From: Symbiodinium natans
Lineage: Eukaryota; Sar; Dinophyceae; Suessiales; Symbiodiniaceae
Reading direction: 5' to 3'
Assembly: GCA_905221605.1 (NCBI GenBank)
Contig: CAJNDS010002378.1
Span: forward strand, 285,001-349,000
Length of the DNA stretch: 64,000 nt
A program made the translations under genes and the position numbers. This document shows positions 23,822 through 33,045 of the stretch, in pieces. Every line of letters begins with the position of its first letter. Position 1 is the first letter of the stretch. The notes beneath the pieces are model-generated. The model saw only the letters and a program-made list of their open reading frames with translations, did not search any database and was not told the DNA's origin.

Positions 23822-24670
23822 TTGAGGGAGCACTTCGATTGGGCAATTTATAGCTTCAAGGTCCTTGGTGACCAAGACAATCTCCAATCTGTTCGCGATT
23901 CCCACTGCAAATGCGGGCAGTGTAGACACTGCGGACTGTTCTCAGGCAAGCTGATGCCGGCTTCGAACCCAGTAGCCAAAGCAGCAGGGCGGAAGCGCGG
24001 CAGACCACCACGCCATCAGAGTCCAAGACAATCCCAGCCAAAGACCAAGCCAAAGAAACCTTCAAGCCCCCCATTAGCCAAAGCAGCAGAGCGGAAGCGC
24101 GGCCGACGACCACGCCAACAAAGTCAAGGACATGCCGAGCCAAAGACCAAGCCAAAGAAATGTCGAAGCGAGGCTGACCGAGAGACTGCCGCACTCCAGG
24201 ACGTGCCAAAAAATGACCCAATTCGGAGCCTCGTCAAGTCGACTCGGTCCAAAGGACAGCAGGGCGCCTACTTCTTTCTACTCGACGCTTGGAAGCTCGG
24301 CTGCTGCCACGGTCGCCAGAGTCTCCGACAGGGCGCCGGGAGACGCTTTCTCGACCCAGCAGTGGTCAAGATCTTTGTTAAAGCAGCATCGGCAGGGTCG
24401 ATGGACGAGGTGGGCGGGCTTTCCATAAGTCTGAGATCTTTGTGTGAGATTCTCCATGTTGCCTGTTGCCTTCTTCAGCTTGTGACAGGCGGCCCGAATT
24501 GCCCGCTGCTGCTGCCACATTGCGAGGCGCGGTGGCACCTTCGAGGAGGCAACGACATCCAAAGACTCGAAGGGAGAGTCGCCCCCCTTGACCTTTGGCA
24601 CTGCGGAATGTGTGGCATGTGCGGAATTTACATGAAATCTGCTTTGGGGGCGTTCGCTCTCCTCCCTTGA
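23822..24670 (+). CDS. AT-hook and Cys-rich exon, likely N-terminal part of a nuclear DNA-binding protein
   Basis: A long + frame begins after a CATTGAG acceptor-like site and reads EHFDWAIYSFKVLGDQDN. A CxCxxCxxC cluster (CKCGQCRHC, 23906-23932) follows. Then come two AT-hooks: RKRGRPPR (23990-24013) and RKRGRRPR (24092-24115). Each sits in a similar Lys/Pro/Gln-rich unit (AKAA-hook-QS...PKTKPKK), so the pair looks like an internal duplication of about 102 bp. AT-hooks bind the minor groove of A/T-rich DNA. The frame continues with RSLVKSTRSKGQQGAYFFLL and then becomes unconvincing, so a donor probably lies near 24250-24330. The opposite strand is also open here, but the repeated basic hook motif only makes sense on +. 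It is probably the same gene as the following exons at 24852-25510; that link is inference. Confidence 0.6.
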   Translation: MREHFDWAIYSFKVLGDQDNLQSVRDSHCKCGQCRHCGLFSGKLMPASNPVAKAAGRKRGRPPRHQSPRQSQPKTKPKKPSSPPLAKAAERKRGRRPRQQSQGHAEPKTKPKKCRSEADRETAALQDVPKNDPIRSLVKSTRSKGQQGAYFFLLDAWKLGCCHGRQSLRQGAGRRFLDPAVVKIFVKAASAGSMDEVGGLSISLRSLCEILHVACCLLQLVTGGPNCPLLLPHCEARWHLRGGNDIQRLEGRVAPLDLWHCGMCGMCGIYMKSALGAFALLP

Positions 24671-24851
24671 CATTGCGCGAAGGTGACGCGCCATCGAACT
24701 CGTTTGATCAAGAACCTCAGAAGCAGTCCAGCTGGACAAAAGAGCAACGCAGGTCCGCAGAGAGCGAAGAAGAGAAAAGCCTGTTCCGTGGAGGCACGGC
24801 GAAAGTGGTGCCGGCATAGGTATTACATGGTGTAACATGCTATAACTTCAA

Positions 24852-25510
24852 GTGAGAGTGATTGAGAAGTTGAGCCAGGAGCCAGCTTTCAACTGGTCCA
24901 AGCTTCCCAGCCGTCAGGGGGAGCACGGTATCGGCTCGAAGCCTCCGGTTCGCATGCTGCGGCACTTCTACGACATGATGAATGCCCGCGAGACCATCGC
25001 ACAGAAAAGGCGAAGCGGCATCACGGGCGTGCAGCTTTACGAGAACCTCAAACCAGACATGGCGGCCTACTTCAAGCGCTGGTGCTGTCCCAATGTGAGA
25101 CGACGGGAAGACCGCACAACTCGAGATTTTGCTCGACTGGCAGATGTGCAGACGCGCTGGAAGTTGTGTGAATCTGAAGCTGAGCGGGAAAGGCTCAAGA
25201 TGCTTCTTGTGCTCAACTTTGCTGTGTGGCGCCTCGTTGGCGGGACCTTGCTGTTCGCTCGGGCAGTCGGGTTCCTGACGAAGCTCGGCGGCTTAAGGGT
25301 TTGCGCGGTTGATTGGAGGTTTGCCCTTTCTGTCGAAGAATGTCTCATAAACCCCACTGACATCCACTGATATCCACTGATGCAGGAATTGGTCTGATAC
25401 GGAGAAGGAGCACATTCGGAGCGTGGTCACGCGGGCGTTCGAGAGCGGCTGCGCGGCCTCCCTCTTCAGCGACGCTTACGAAGCCACGGCGAAGCTACGG
25501 AAGGCCGCCG
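24852..25510 (+). CDS. Thymine-hypermodification-type protein (HMUDK helical / alpha-glutamyl-putrescinyl-thymine pyrophosphorylase-like domain)
   Basis: Two exons join in frame: 24852-25282 and 25386 to about 25505, through an apparent GC-AG intron with the AG|G acceptor TGCAG. The first exon carries RHFYDMMNARETIAQKRRSG (about 24960-25019), then NVRRREDRTTRDFARL (about 25094-25140), then LNFAVWRLVGGTLLFARAV (about 25214-25270). The second gives NWSDTEKEHIRSVVTRAFES and LFSDAYEATAKLRKAA. The order 'Y..M..RE.I...R..G', 'N(V)xRE.DR.TR', 'LN.A..R..GT..FA.A.G' is, as I recall it, that of the helical domain of phage 5-hydroxymethyl-dU DNA kinases and alpha-GPT clade proteins. Those enzymes build hypermodified thymines. 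Normally a Pro-Trp-Thr-Asp element follows the first motif; I do not see a clear copy. The start, and the join to the AT-hook exon upstream, are not fixed. Catalytic activity cannot be inferred. Confidence 0.62.
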
Positions 25511-25795
25511 TAGTCTTTTCCTCGGGGCATTGCACTGCTTTGAACCCACCCTCGAACCATCCAATAGGCCGCTGTCTACCCTGCAAATCCCTTCGAGACC
25601 CCAAACCTCCATTCCGAAAACCTGATGCCATCTCAAGCCCTTAAGGACCACCCTGCAAAACACCCAAAAACCCAAAAGTAAGCGCTTACAAGACGTTCAC
25701 TAACCTTTAGAGCCCTACAAAACCTCCCTAACACGCCCCTCAGCCCCTCAAGAAGCCTTCCAAAGAGCCCTTCAAGTATCCCCCTTCTCAACAAC

Positions 25796-25901
25796 CCCAA
25801 ACCCTAAACCCCAAACCCTAAAACCCTAAAGCCCTAAAGCCCTAAAGCCCTAAAGCCCTAAAACCCTAAAACCCTAAAACCCTAAAACCCTAAACCCTAA
25901 C
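25796..25901. repeat. Interstitial telomere-type repeat, (CCCTAAA)n with variants
   Basis: About 15 units of CCCTAAA, CCCTAAAA and CCCTAAAG lie on the + strand. The repeat matches the TTTAGGG-type telomere found in plants and many alveolates. It begins about 290 bp after the last modification-domain exon. Confidence 0.92.
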
Positions 25902-26029
25902 AAAAGGGAGCCCCTAACAAAGGACCGCTAAAGCCTTTTTCACTCTCGAGAGGGCTTTGGCCGCAACTGCGACCTGGCGAAGCTGGAGGCCAAGTTGCCC
26001 GCTGCAGGGCCCTGGGATTTCCTTCGGGT

Positions 26030-26445
26030 GTTTGAAGGGTGCTTGTAAGGAGGGTGCTTTCAAGGGTGTTCTTAGGGGGTGTTTTTAATAGGGGGTTTTC
26101 AAGGGTGTTTTAAGGGTGTTTCCGGGGTGTGTTAAGGGGGTTCTAGGGTGTTTTAAGGGGGCTTCCGTCTTCGGGGTGTGTTAACGGTGTTTATGGGGGT
26201 TTCTAGGGTGTCCTGAGGGGGTTTCTAGGGTGTCTGAAGGGTGGGTTAAGGTGTTTTCGGGTGTTTTAACGGGGCTGCTACGGTGTCTTGAGGGTGTGTC
26301 TTAAGGGTGTTTTGAGGGTGTTTTCGGGTGTTTTGAGGGGTGGTAGGGTGTTCAGGCAATTTCCAGGGTGTCTTACGGGTTTTTCAAGGGTCTTTTCGGG
26401 TGGTTTAAGGGGGCTTCTAGGGTTTCTTGAGGGTGTTCTAACGAC
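26030..26445. repeat. Degenerate G/T-rich repeat, telomere-like drift
   Basis: About 400 bp consists of variants of AGGGTGTTTTAAGGGGG, with GGGTGTTTT as the commonest core and irregular spacing. The G-rich strand is +, opposite in orientation to the C-rich telomere block just upstream. A frame is open through part of it (Gly/Val/Phe/Arg-rich), which reflects composition rather than coding. Confidence 0.8.
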
Positions 26446-26464
26446 AAGCCGTGCCCGTGCAGAG

Positions 26465-26594
26465 GGTCATCGTTTTTGCGTTTCGACAACGCCAAAACAC
26501 GCAGAGGGTTGTCGTTCGTGCGATCACGACACGCTGCGCCCACCGGTCATCGTTTTCGCGTTTCGACAACGCCAAAACACGCACAGGGTTGTCG
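26465..26594. repeat. Direct duplication, two 50-bp copies 80 bp apart
   Basis: Copies at 26465-26514 and 26545-26594 share GGTCATCGTTTTTGCGTTTC and the following ACAACGCCAAAACACGCA with about two or three differences. The region that follows (26680-26755) has several ATCCATCACGCCATC words as well. Confidence 0.85.
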
Positions 26595-26914
26595 CTTTTG
26601 CACGTTTAACCAAGTGCGGCCGCTCCCGCCAACCCTACCCCGTGCTTTTAAACATATTGATAATAAGAGGAAAACCCACGAAATCCATCAAAATCCATCA
26701 CGCCATCCATTCAGGCATCATCCATCACGCCATCCATCACGTCATCTATATAACGACGATTCTTTCACGACAACTGAAAAATCCTCCGCCATGCTTTCGG
26801 GAACTAAACCCAGTCAAGACTTTGTTGGTTCGACTCTTCGGCTCTTGACTCCCTGAGCCTCTGCCAGGGAATGCTCTACAATCGGGGTCCCAAGGCAGGG
26901 AGGGAATTGGCGAT

Positions 26915-27010
26915 GTGGCTGCGTGTGAGCCTGTGACCTCGGACTTGGATTGGAGACAGCCTGTCAAGGCCGTGGAGAACCGAGAGCCGACCTTGACATA
27001 CTTTACGGTC
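26915..27010 (+). CDS. Possible exon with a glutathione S-transferase-like N-terminal strand
   Basis: A + frame reads VKAVENREPTLTYFTVHGR. The words PTLTYF...GR match the first strand of the GST thioredoxin fold (family form 'P.LTYF...GRAE.IR'). The expected continuation is not found in frame, so either a donor follows at about 27012-27020 or the match is chance. Downstream exons of a GST were not recognised with confidence. Confidence 0.28.
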
Positions 27011-27011
27011 C

Positions 27012-27686
27012 ATGGCAGATTCCGGGTCATTGACGCCGCCTGTCTGCAAGCTCAACAAAAACACAAGGGGCTGCACCTTTCACAACATCGCTCTACACCC
27101 GACCGAAGGAACTTTGGCGAATTGCCGGAGAAGTTGTTGCTGCGGCGTTGCCCGATCAAGCAGGCAAAGCCCCGGGATGCAGATGCTCAGAGTATCCCGT
27201 CAGCTGCAAGCAGCTGCATGTCCTTGCCAAGGTGAGCGTCGGTGGCAGAAGGTGGCAAATGTTCTTGGCCGGCTTCCATATTTTGGCCGTGATGTACCCC
27301 GACATATCCTTCTCATGTGGCGAGGGCTTCTGGCCGTAGCATTTTGGTGCTGTATTGTTTCTCTACTGTGGCGGTCCAGCAGCCTGAGAGATCAGAAATA
27401 CTTTTGCTTCTTTAGATTAAAACGTAGATCCAAGGAGCACGGCCTGCGCGAGCCCACCTTCTTTGCGAAGGAGCTTTGTCAGATGTCAACTCAGGCAGTG
27501 TGTTCTCGTGCGTTTGTAGAAGGTGAAGCCACAGACACAAAGTCAAGGCTGACAAGCCAAGCCGCCGCTGAACCACAACGAGAGCCTACGGAAGTGCCAG
27601 GAGATTACCCAAGATCTCTTGGATACGCCGATTTTCGCCGGCCGGCAATGTGTAGCAGCCCCTTGGCTGCATGGACATCAATTTAG
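27012..27686 (+). CDS. Long open frame, possibly further exons of the thymine-modification gene
   Basis: A 224-codon + frame runs from ATG 27012 to a TAG. Two parts read like protein. 27224-27330 reads ERRWQKVANVLGRLPYFG and then RHILLMWRGLLAVAFW. About 27434-27500 reads EHGLREPTFFAKELCQMS. The order 'W..VA..L..LPYFG' then 'GFFAKEL' loosely recalls the C-terminal part of alpha-GPT-like proteins ('LP..G.F.A.E...DL'). If right, the 24.85 kb gene would extend over the telomere-type repeats as an intron. This link is speculative. The hydrophobic stretch could instead be a membrane helix, and the frame may contain intron sequence. Confidence 0.3.
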   Translation: MADSGSLTPPVCKLNKNTRGCTFHNIALHPTEGTLANCRRSCCCGVARSSRQSPGMQMLRVSRQLQAAACPCQGERRWQKVANVLGRLPYFGRDVPRHILLMWRGLLAVAFWCCIVSLLWRSSSLRDQKYFCFFRLKRRSKEHGLREPTFFAKELCQMSTQAVCSRAFVEGEATDTKSRLTSQAAAEPQREPTEVPGDYPRSLGYADFRRPAMCSSPLAAWTSI

Positions 27687-27710
27687 ACGTACGTATTGAA
27701 ACCTGACGTC

Positions 27711-27731
27711 ACAGGCCCATTTTGGTTCGAG
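27711..27731 (+). other. Possible relic of the dinoflagellate spliced leader
   Basis: The 21 bases here share about 14 positions with the conserved 22-nt dinoflagellate spliced leader, including an uninterrupted CCATTTTGG-like core. Relict leaders mark genes that re-entered the genome from trans-spliced mRNA. A match of this length can also arise by chance, and no gene start immediately follows. Confidence 0.2.
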
Positions 27732-27824
27732 GTTCGAGCAGCCTAACATTGGAGATCAGGAACCTTCAGGCGTGGTGGGCCCCCCTGTGGTATCCCCTCC
27801 TTGTGGTTCATGTTTTGTGGTGCT

Positions 27825-27905
27825 TGAGGGTTCAGGGAGTTCACTCTGCCCCCGGTGTTCAGGCTTGGGGTTCAGGGTTTAGTTGAGGGTTTAGGTTCAG
27901 GGCTG
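27825..27905. repeat. Degenerate TTTAGGG/TTCAGGG-type tract
   Basis: About 80 bp is rich in GGGTTCAGGG, GGGTTTAG and GAGGGTTTAGG words. The G-rich strand is +. It resembles a decayed interstitial telomere repeat. Confidence 0.6.
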
Positions 27906-28418
27906 AAAGTGTTTCCCTTCTCACTCCTGTGGTTCGTGGTAGGGGGGGGGGAAATGCCATGGGGGTCGAGATTGCGGACTGGACGCATAATCGTGTCCTA
28001 ACGTGCTATCATCATTGACTTTGATGGCTCTGATGTAGTGACCCCTCTCATTTGCAGTTGGCGCGCCCTTCGCAGACAGCAGCGGAGGGGGGGGGTGGTA
28101 GTACCAGCTCAGCCGAACAGACAAAGATCAAGCACCACATGGTGAGTTGTGCGATGCGTTGGGAAGCCGTGTCCAAGGACCTGCGAAGCTTTTCGCCTGC
28201 AGGGCCAGGAGCAATGCTGGGGCTCATGCTGCTGTATGATCTGAAGGACAGTGGCTGCTTCAGTTTCAACTCAGCTTTCGAGCTAGAGGAGGAGAGTAAA
28301 TTGTATTCTTGTGCTGACACGCAAGCTCAATTGTTGAGGACAGGCCGGAGCAACGCCGGGGTGCCCAGCTTCACATTGTTCACGGTCGAGTCATGGGATT
28401 TGCCTTGTGTCCCAACAG

Positions 28419-31400
28419 GCCAGGCCGTGCCACTGATGCGTGCTATCCTCGAGGAGATCCCAGATGCTTCCAGCAAGTCAAAGGTTTCCATCAGAGTCAA
28501 GCGAAGCTTGCTTGTCGGGATCCTGTCGCACCCTTCCGTCTTTCCTTGCAGGAGGCGCCCAAGTATTGGCAACACCCCGATGCCGAAGCTTTGGAACTGA
28601 TCCGACCTTAGCACATCAGCTCACGGCGCGTGTAAACGTTGGCAGCGCTAGCAACTGGCCAATACACCCCGAGGCACGACATTCAGTTCATGCTGTGTGA
28701 GGTGGGCAATGCGTGCAAGGGTATACACTTACTCCTGGATGACTCGTCTTGGGCATGTGGTGTGAAAGGTGCAGAAGCTATTTCACAGCCACAACGCACA
28801 AAACAGCTTGAGGTCGGCTTCTGAGACTGTAAAAATCGACACACTATGACACACTGTGCGCATGACTTCTGTGCAGGTGCTATGCAGGTCCAATCTCAGT
28901 TGCGACTGCTTTCGATGCCAGCGGTGCTTCTTTGCCATGGCAGCAGCTGGTGCAGGCACCGAGTGTTTCGACTGTGTCCGTGTGAAAGGCCTCTAAGAAG
29001 GACGTGGTCCGACCTTTCAGGATGCGCTGCTTCTTCTCCGAGTGCACTCGAGTGCAAGTGGAGCTGATGGTGTGTCTGAAGAGGACCGGAGACAAGTCTG
29101 CTCTCCGTCGCTGATAGTTTTTCCGATGCCCAGCTAAGTCAGAAGCTTTGAAGGGGAGCTGGTTAGCTCCTTCTTGTTTGCCTCCTCAGTGAGCCCGACG
29201 CCTTGGTGGCATGATCAGCGGTCACCCCCCGTCCTCCCACCCCTTTCTGCCCCACGCCTTGAAAGCTCGCAACTTTTGAGCCCTAAGTTTCTTTCAGGCG
29301 ACGATGCCAGCCTTGCCTGTTCCAATGCAGCACCTGTTAAACACAAACTCTCATACCAGCGCCAAGCATTCCCCAATGTGGGAGGCTGACGTTGCGTGCT
29401 GAGTTTGCAACTCACTCGCAATGGTTTTGCTTCGTGTCGCGGGGGGTGGCTTCTGCAAGGGTTGAACGTCCAGAGAAGACTTCTGTCAGGAGCTGCAGAG
29501 CTTCTTGTTCCGCTGGCTTGGCTTCTCTGCGGAGACGATGGAGACGGACAAGGTCGGGACCAAGGGACTCTTGCGCTGTGCGAGAAAGCAGGGGAAAAAA
29601 GTGCTTCTGCAGGTACTAAGACATGGAGATGAGATTCGCCTCAGAGTGGGCAAGTCCTTCCTGGCCTTGGAGGGCTTTCAGGCGCGCTGACTTCAAGAGT
29701 GAGGCCACGTGATGAGATTATTGCGGAGCTGATGAAGGCAGCACATCGTCTCGTCCGAACTTCGGCTGATCCCTCAGCCCGGAAACAGCTTCAACAGCAA
29801 CTTCTGTACGCCTTTGCATCTCAGGATGCCAGCGATGCCACCTTCCTGGTAGAGCGACGGGAAGGTGCGGGCGCACTACGCCTGGGTGACGAGGCGACGG
29901 GGAATCTGGGGAGTGTCTGCGCTTCTTAAAAAGCGGCGTCAAGCAATATTGTCTTGTGTCGGGGCCACTGCGAAGGTCTGGCTCCGCTCGAAAGGTGGAT
30001 CTCACCTGGGCTTAAAAACGGCCGCTCAGCTGTGTTTCGGAGAAAGTCAGGGGGGGGTTAATAAGCAGAAGATCTCCTGCAAGTCTCCAGGTCAGGGCCG
30101 GCGCCGCTCTGGATGCCACGAAAGCATCGGACCGCTCGGACCTCAGCCTTGCCCCCTTGCTCCTGGAGACCCCCACGGTCTACCCCACTGTTCAAAACCC
30201 TGATTCAGACCCTCCCCTAATAGACCATCCTACGGCCCTACGGCCTGAAACCCCCTGAAGGGGGTTGCGGCCCCCCCCCCCCCCCACCCCAGAGATCGTT
30301 CTCCAGGATACGATGCCGCGCGCTTGTTTGTCATCGAAGCCGAAGATCCTTCCGGGGCTGGCGGGACCGGCGGGACCGGCCTGCTCACTCGAGCCCACTC
30401 TCAGAAGGGTGCCCTACTGCAGAGTCTTCAGAACTGCGTGCAAAGCGATCTCGAAGTCTCGATTGGGATATCATCCTTGCTTTCATGTGCACAAATTTCC
30501 TGCTTTATCTTTCGCGACCCAAAAGAAGATTTCTGAAGAGGGTGCTTCAGACAGGAGCCCGCCATGCCCGGCCGAGCTTCGGACGGGCTGTGGAGTGCGC
30601 CTGCGCCTGGCACATCCCGGTGCTTGCTCCAGGCGCGCTCGATCAGCTCGAGCAAGAAACGCTTTGCTTATCTTTGCTTAGTGGCAATCATGGGCTTTCG
30701 GCATCAGGTGTCCGCATGCTACAAGTAGGATCGACAATGGAACGAAAACTGTACCAGGCAGAGTGACGGAACAGGTGCGCACTGGTGACGAAACGCGGCC
30801 AGGCTTTTCCTCCGAGCTTCCGCGGCTGATGGAGATCGATGTACTGCCAGCGCAGACAAGGCCATCTAGGAAGCCCATGAAAACGCTGCAGCGTGGAATG
30901 GAGCATTCTGGAGTAGCCAGAGGCTGCCGGCACCGTTATTTCACTCGTGGCTCTGCTGCATGAAGCTTGCCATAGCAGCCTTTGCAGGTACCCGTATGGC
31001 TTTGTTGGTGGATGCAGAAAGCCGGGCAACCAACGCAACCGAGAAACGAGTTCAACTTGACAGAAGTACCAGAAGCGAACAACAAACTCAACACGGAGAA
31101 TCGTTGAGCAAACCTGAACACCCTGCTCAAAACTCGAGGCAGCCAGGTAATGGAACTCCTGCTTTTGTTTGCCGTCTCTTTAAAATGTTCATATTGTGTG
31201 CTCTGGGCTGTTGCCATGCTGGTCGCATGCAATCCTTCTTCATCGTTCCCGTACACTGCCTGCTGCTGAGGAACACTGTCCCCAGCGAGCTCAGGCAGGC
31301 TTGCTCTGACCCCTAAAATGTCGCTGAGTATCGCTGAGTACTTCAAGCTTCATGAGGTTGCATGCTCGACCGCCAGCTCTTTATCTGCAGGTTGCGGCCA

Positions 31401-31498
31401 AGCTGCGTGCCTTATTTCAGCAGGCCATGGCCGATGCATGTAGAGAAGGTGCGATTGCTCGGCTCCTTAGCAGCATCTGGGTAGGCCACGACCTCTGA
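28419..31498 (+). CDS. Tentative gene region with several helical exons, unknown product
   Basis: Protein-like + segments, most beginning after AG|G, occur in order. 28419-28483 reads QAVPLMRAILEEIPDASSKS. 28552-28599 reads EAPKYWQHPDAEALEL. About 28655-28725 reads QYTPRHDIQFMLCEVGN. About 29702-29880 reads DEIIAELMKAAHRLVRTSAD. 30091-30258 reads VRAGAALDATKASDRSDLSL. 30307 to about 30442 reads YDAARLFVIEAEDPSGAGG. 31391-31498 reads VAAKLRALFQQAMADACREG. I cannot tell whether these form one gene or several. The third resembles the start of acyl-CoA dehydrogenases ('Y..P..DI.F.L.EV'), but no downstream exon confirms it. The others are helix-rich and unassigned. Confidence 0.33.
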
Positions 31499-32101
31499 AG
31501 ATTGGAAAGCTGAGATAGCCGCTTCATGAATGCTGAGTCTCAGGCACATAGCACCTGGAGGCACGGGATGTCTGAAACTGCACCGACTCCAGAATCTGCT
31601 TCCGATCTCCTCTCCCCAGATGCCGTATGATACTGTCACATACCTATTCTGGCAGTGCTCACAGCTGTAGTGCCAACCGGAGCGCCCCGAGATGTTGCTT
31701 TCTTGGAATTCGCGTGCATGGTGTCCTTTGGAAGGCGAACGCATGGTGTCCTTGACGGACGTGGAGGGGACGCGAAGTCGGGTTATTGGAAGCCAAAGCA
31801 CACCACCCTGAGGTGGTGTGGGATTTTCAAGTAGCTGCCGAATTCGTGGTAAATGTTTGGAGAGGACATGCTTTGAATATCCTCCGCAAGTGGCAGTAGA
31901 CAGACAATGCCGAACAGGCCAAAGCGCGTTTGTGCTCGAACTGCCCAGTCGAAATGGAGCAGGGTCTGAAAGCAGCAGAGCTTCGCTCAGGGCTTCTACC
32001 CTCCACGTCAGGTTCACGTCAGATTGAGATGCCAATGGCCGTACTGAGATTTTGCATAGCTCGTAACATGACGTGTCATGATCACGCGACCTGTTTGTCA
32101 A
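31412..32101 (-). other. Minus-strand open frame, 229 codons, unassigned
   Basis: This is among the longest open frames in the window on the minus strand. It starts at an ATG-like codon at 32101. I recognise no domain, and the composition is not distinctive. A + strand exon (31391-31498) overlaps its 3' end. It could be chance, a mobile-element relic, or a real gene of opposite orientation. Confidence 0.15.
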
Positions 32102-32200
32102 ACTCCTGGTTTTCTCGATCTGCGCTCAGTGTCTAGCTCCAAATCATCTAGTTCAAACTCAGTTCTAACTCTCCAGCTTGCATGTGCACCCATACATTTA

Positions 32201-32293
32201 TCTCCCTCTTTATCTCCCTCTCCCTCTCCCTCTCCCTCTCCCTCTCCCTCTCCCTCTCCCTCTCCCTCTCCCTCTCCCTCTCCCTCTCCCTCG
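32201..32293. repeat. Hexamer microsatellite (CTCTCC)n
   Basis: About 15 perfect units follow two imperfect ones. Open frames reading alternating Ser/Pro, Leu/Ser or Gly/Glu across it are repeat artefacts. Confidence 0.97.
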
Positions 32294-32314
32294 CAGTTAT
32301 GCGCCTTCTGCAGC

Positions 32315-32607
32315 TCCGATGCTGCACCTGCAGGAAATTCCATTCCTGGTCGCGGATGAGCCCGATTGGAGCTCACGCTGGCACGTAGATTGCACATTTG
32401 CATGTCAAGACAGATGCGAGAGACATGGGAATCATCAGACACTCCGAGGTCATCATTGTCTTTGGCAGCGATGAATCCTTCACGAACGGTTCCCAGATCT
32501 TTTGGATTTCCGACCACACTCCTCCATCCCAGAAGCAGCTTGTGGTCTGGCGAGTGGCCAACCTGTGGACCATTCAGTTGTATGACCTGTGCAGCAGCCT
32601 GCGCTGA
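32315..32607 (+). CDS. Possible two-exon fragment, unknown product
   Basis: One frame at about 32320-32390 reads LHLQEIPFLVADEPDWSSRW. A second, about 32389-32607, begins after a CACGTAG acceptor-like site and reads DMGIIRHSEVIIVFGSDESF, then ending in YDLCSSLR and a stop. Both look like genuine protein. A hydrophobic strand (VIIVFG) suggests a globular alpha/beta protein. The family is not recognised, and the donor of the first exon is not fixed. Confidence 0.35.
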
Positions 32608-33045
32608 ACGTTGAACACCATGTGGAACACGGAAGCCATGAAGCCTTCATGAAGCATCGGAATATTGAAGTCAAGAACCATTGAAGCACGCAATCTCGCA
32701 AATTGTAGTTTCGCCGCAGATGCTCATCCACGTCGCATCGATTCATCCTTCAACTCCTCTTCCACATCTCCCACATGTTGATTCTATCTCCTCGTCAAGA
32801 GCACACACCAGTACATGTGGCAAGCTCATTTGAACAACAAGTCTGGTTTCTTTGTGCTAGCGGACAAACTGTCAACATGAGCCACTGTCAGTCGTGGTCA
32901 GTCGGTCCCGTGCAATGAGAACCGGCACACTGCTGCGAATCCATGCTGAGCAAAGGACATAACGGCAACAGGGCAAACGGTCTGAAGGGCCAGCAGCGTG
33001 CTTCTTAAAAAGTTGTTGTGTCGCCAAGGAACTCGCTCTCGCAGG

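Noticed and set aside
23856-24221. Minus-strand frame rich in Leu/Val/Ala opposite the AT-hook exon
   Set aside because: It is the complement of a repeated basic, Pro-rich + coding unit. The duplicated RKRGR(P/R)PR hooks show that + is the coding strand.
26822-26840. GGTTCGACTC, resembling a tRNA T-loop (B box)
   Set aside because: No A box, anticodon arm or pairing acceptor stem can be found in the 75 bp upstream.
26288-26848. 186-codon + frame starting in the G-rich repeat
   Set aside because: The first third translates the degenerate repeat, and the rest crosses a direct duplication and ATCCATC words. There is no protein-like composition.
32098-32517. Minus-strand frame with a long Gly-Glu repeat and + frames with Ser-Pro or Leu-Ser repeats
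   Set aside because: They are translations of the CTCTCC hexamer microsatellite.
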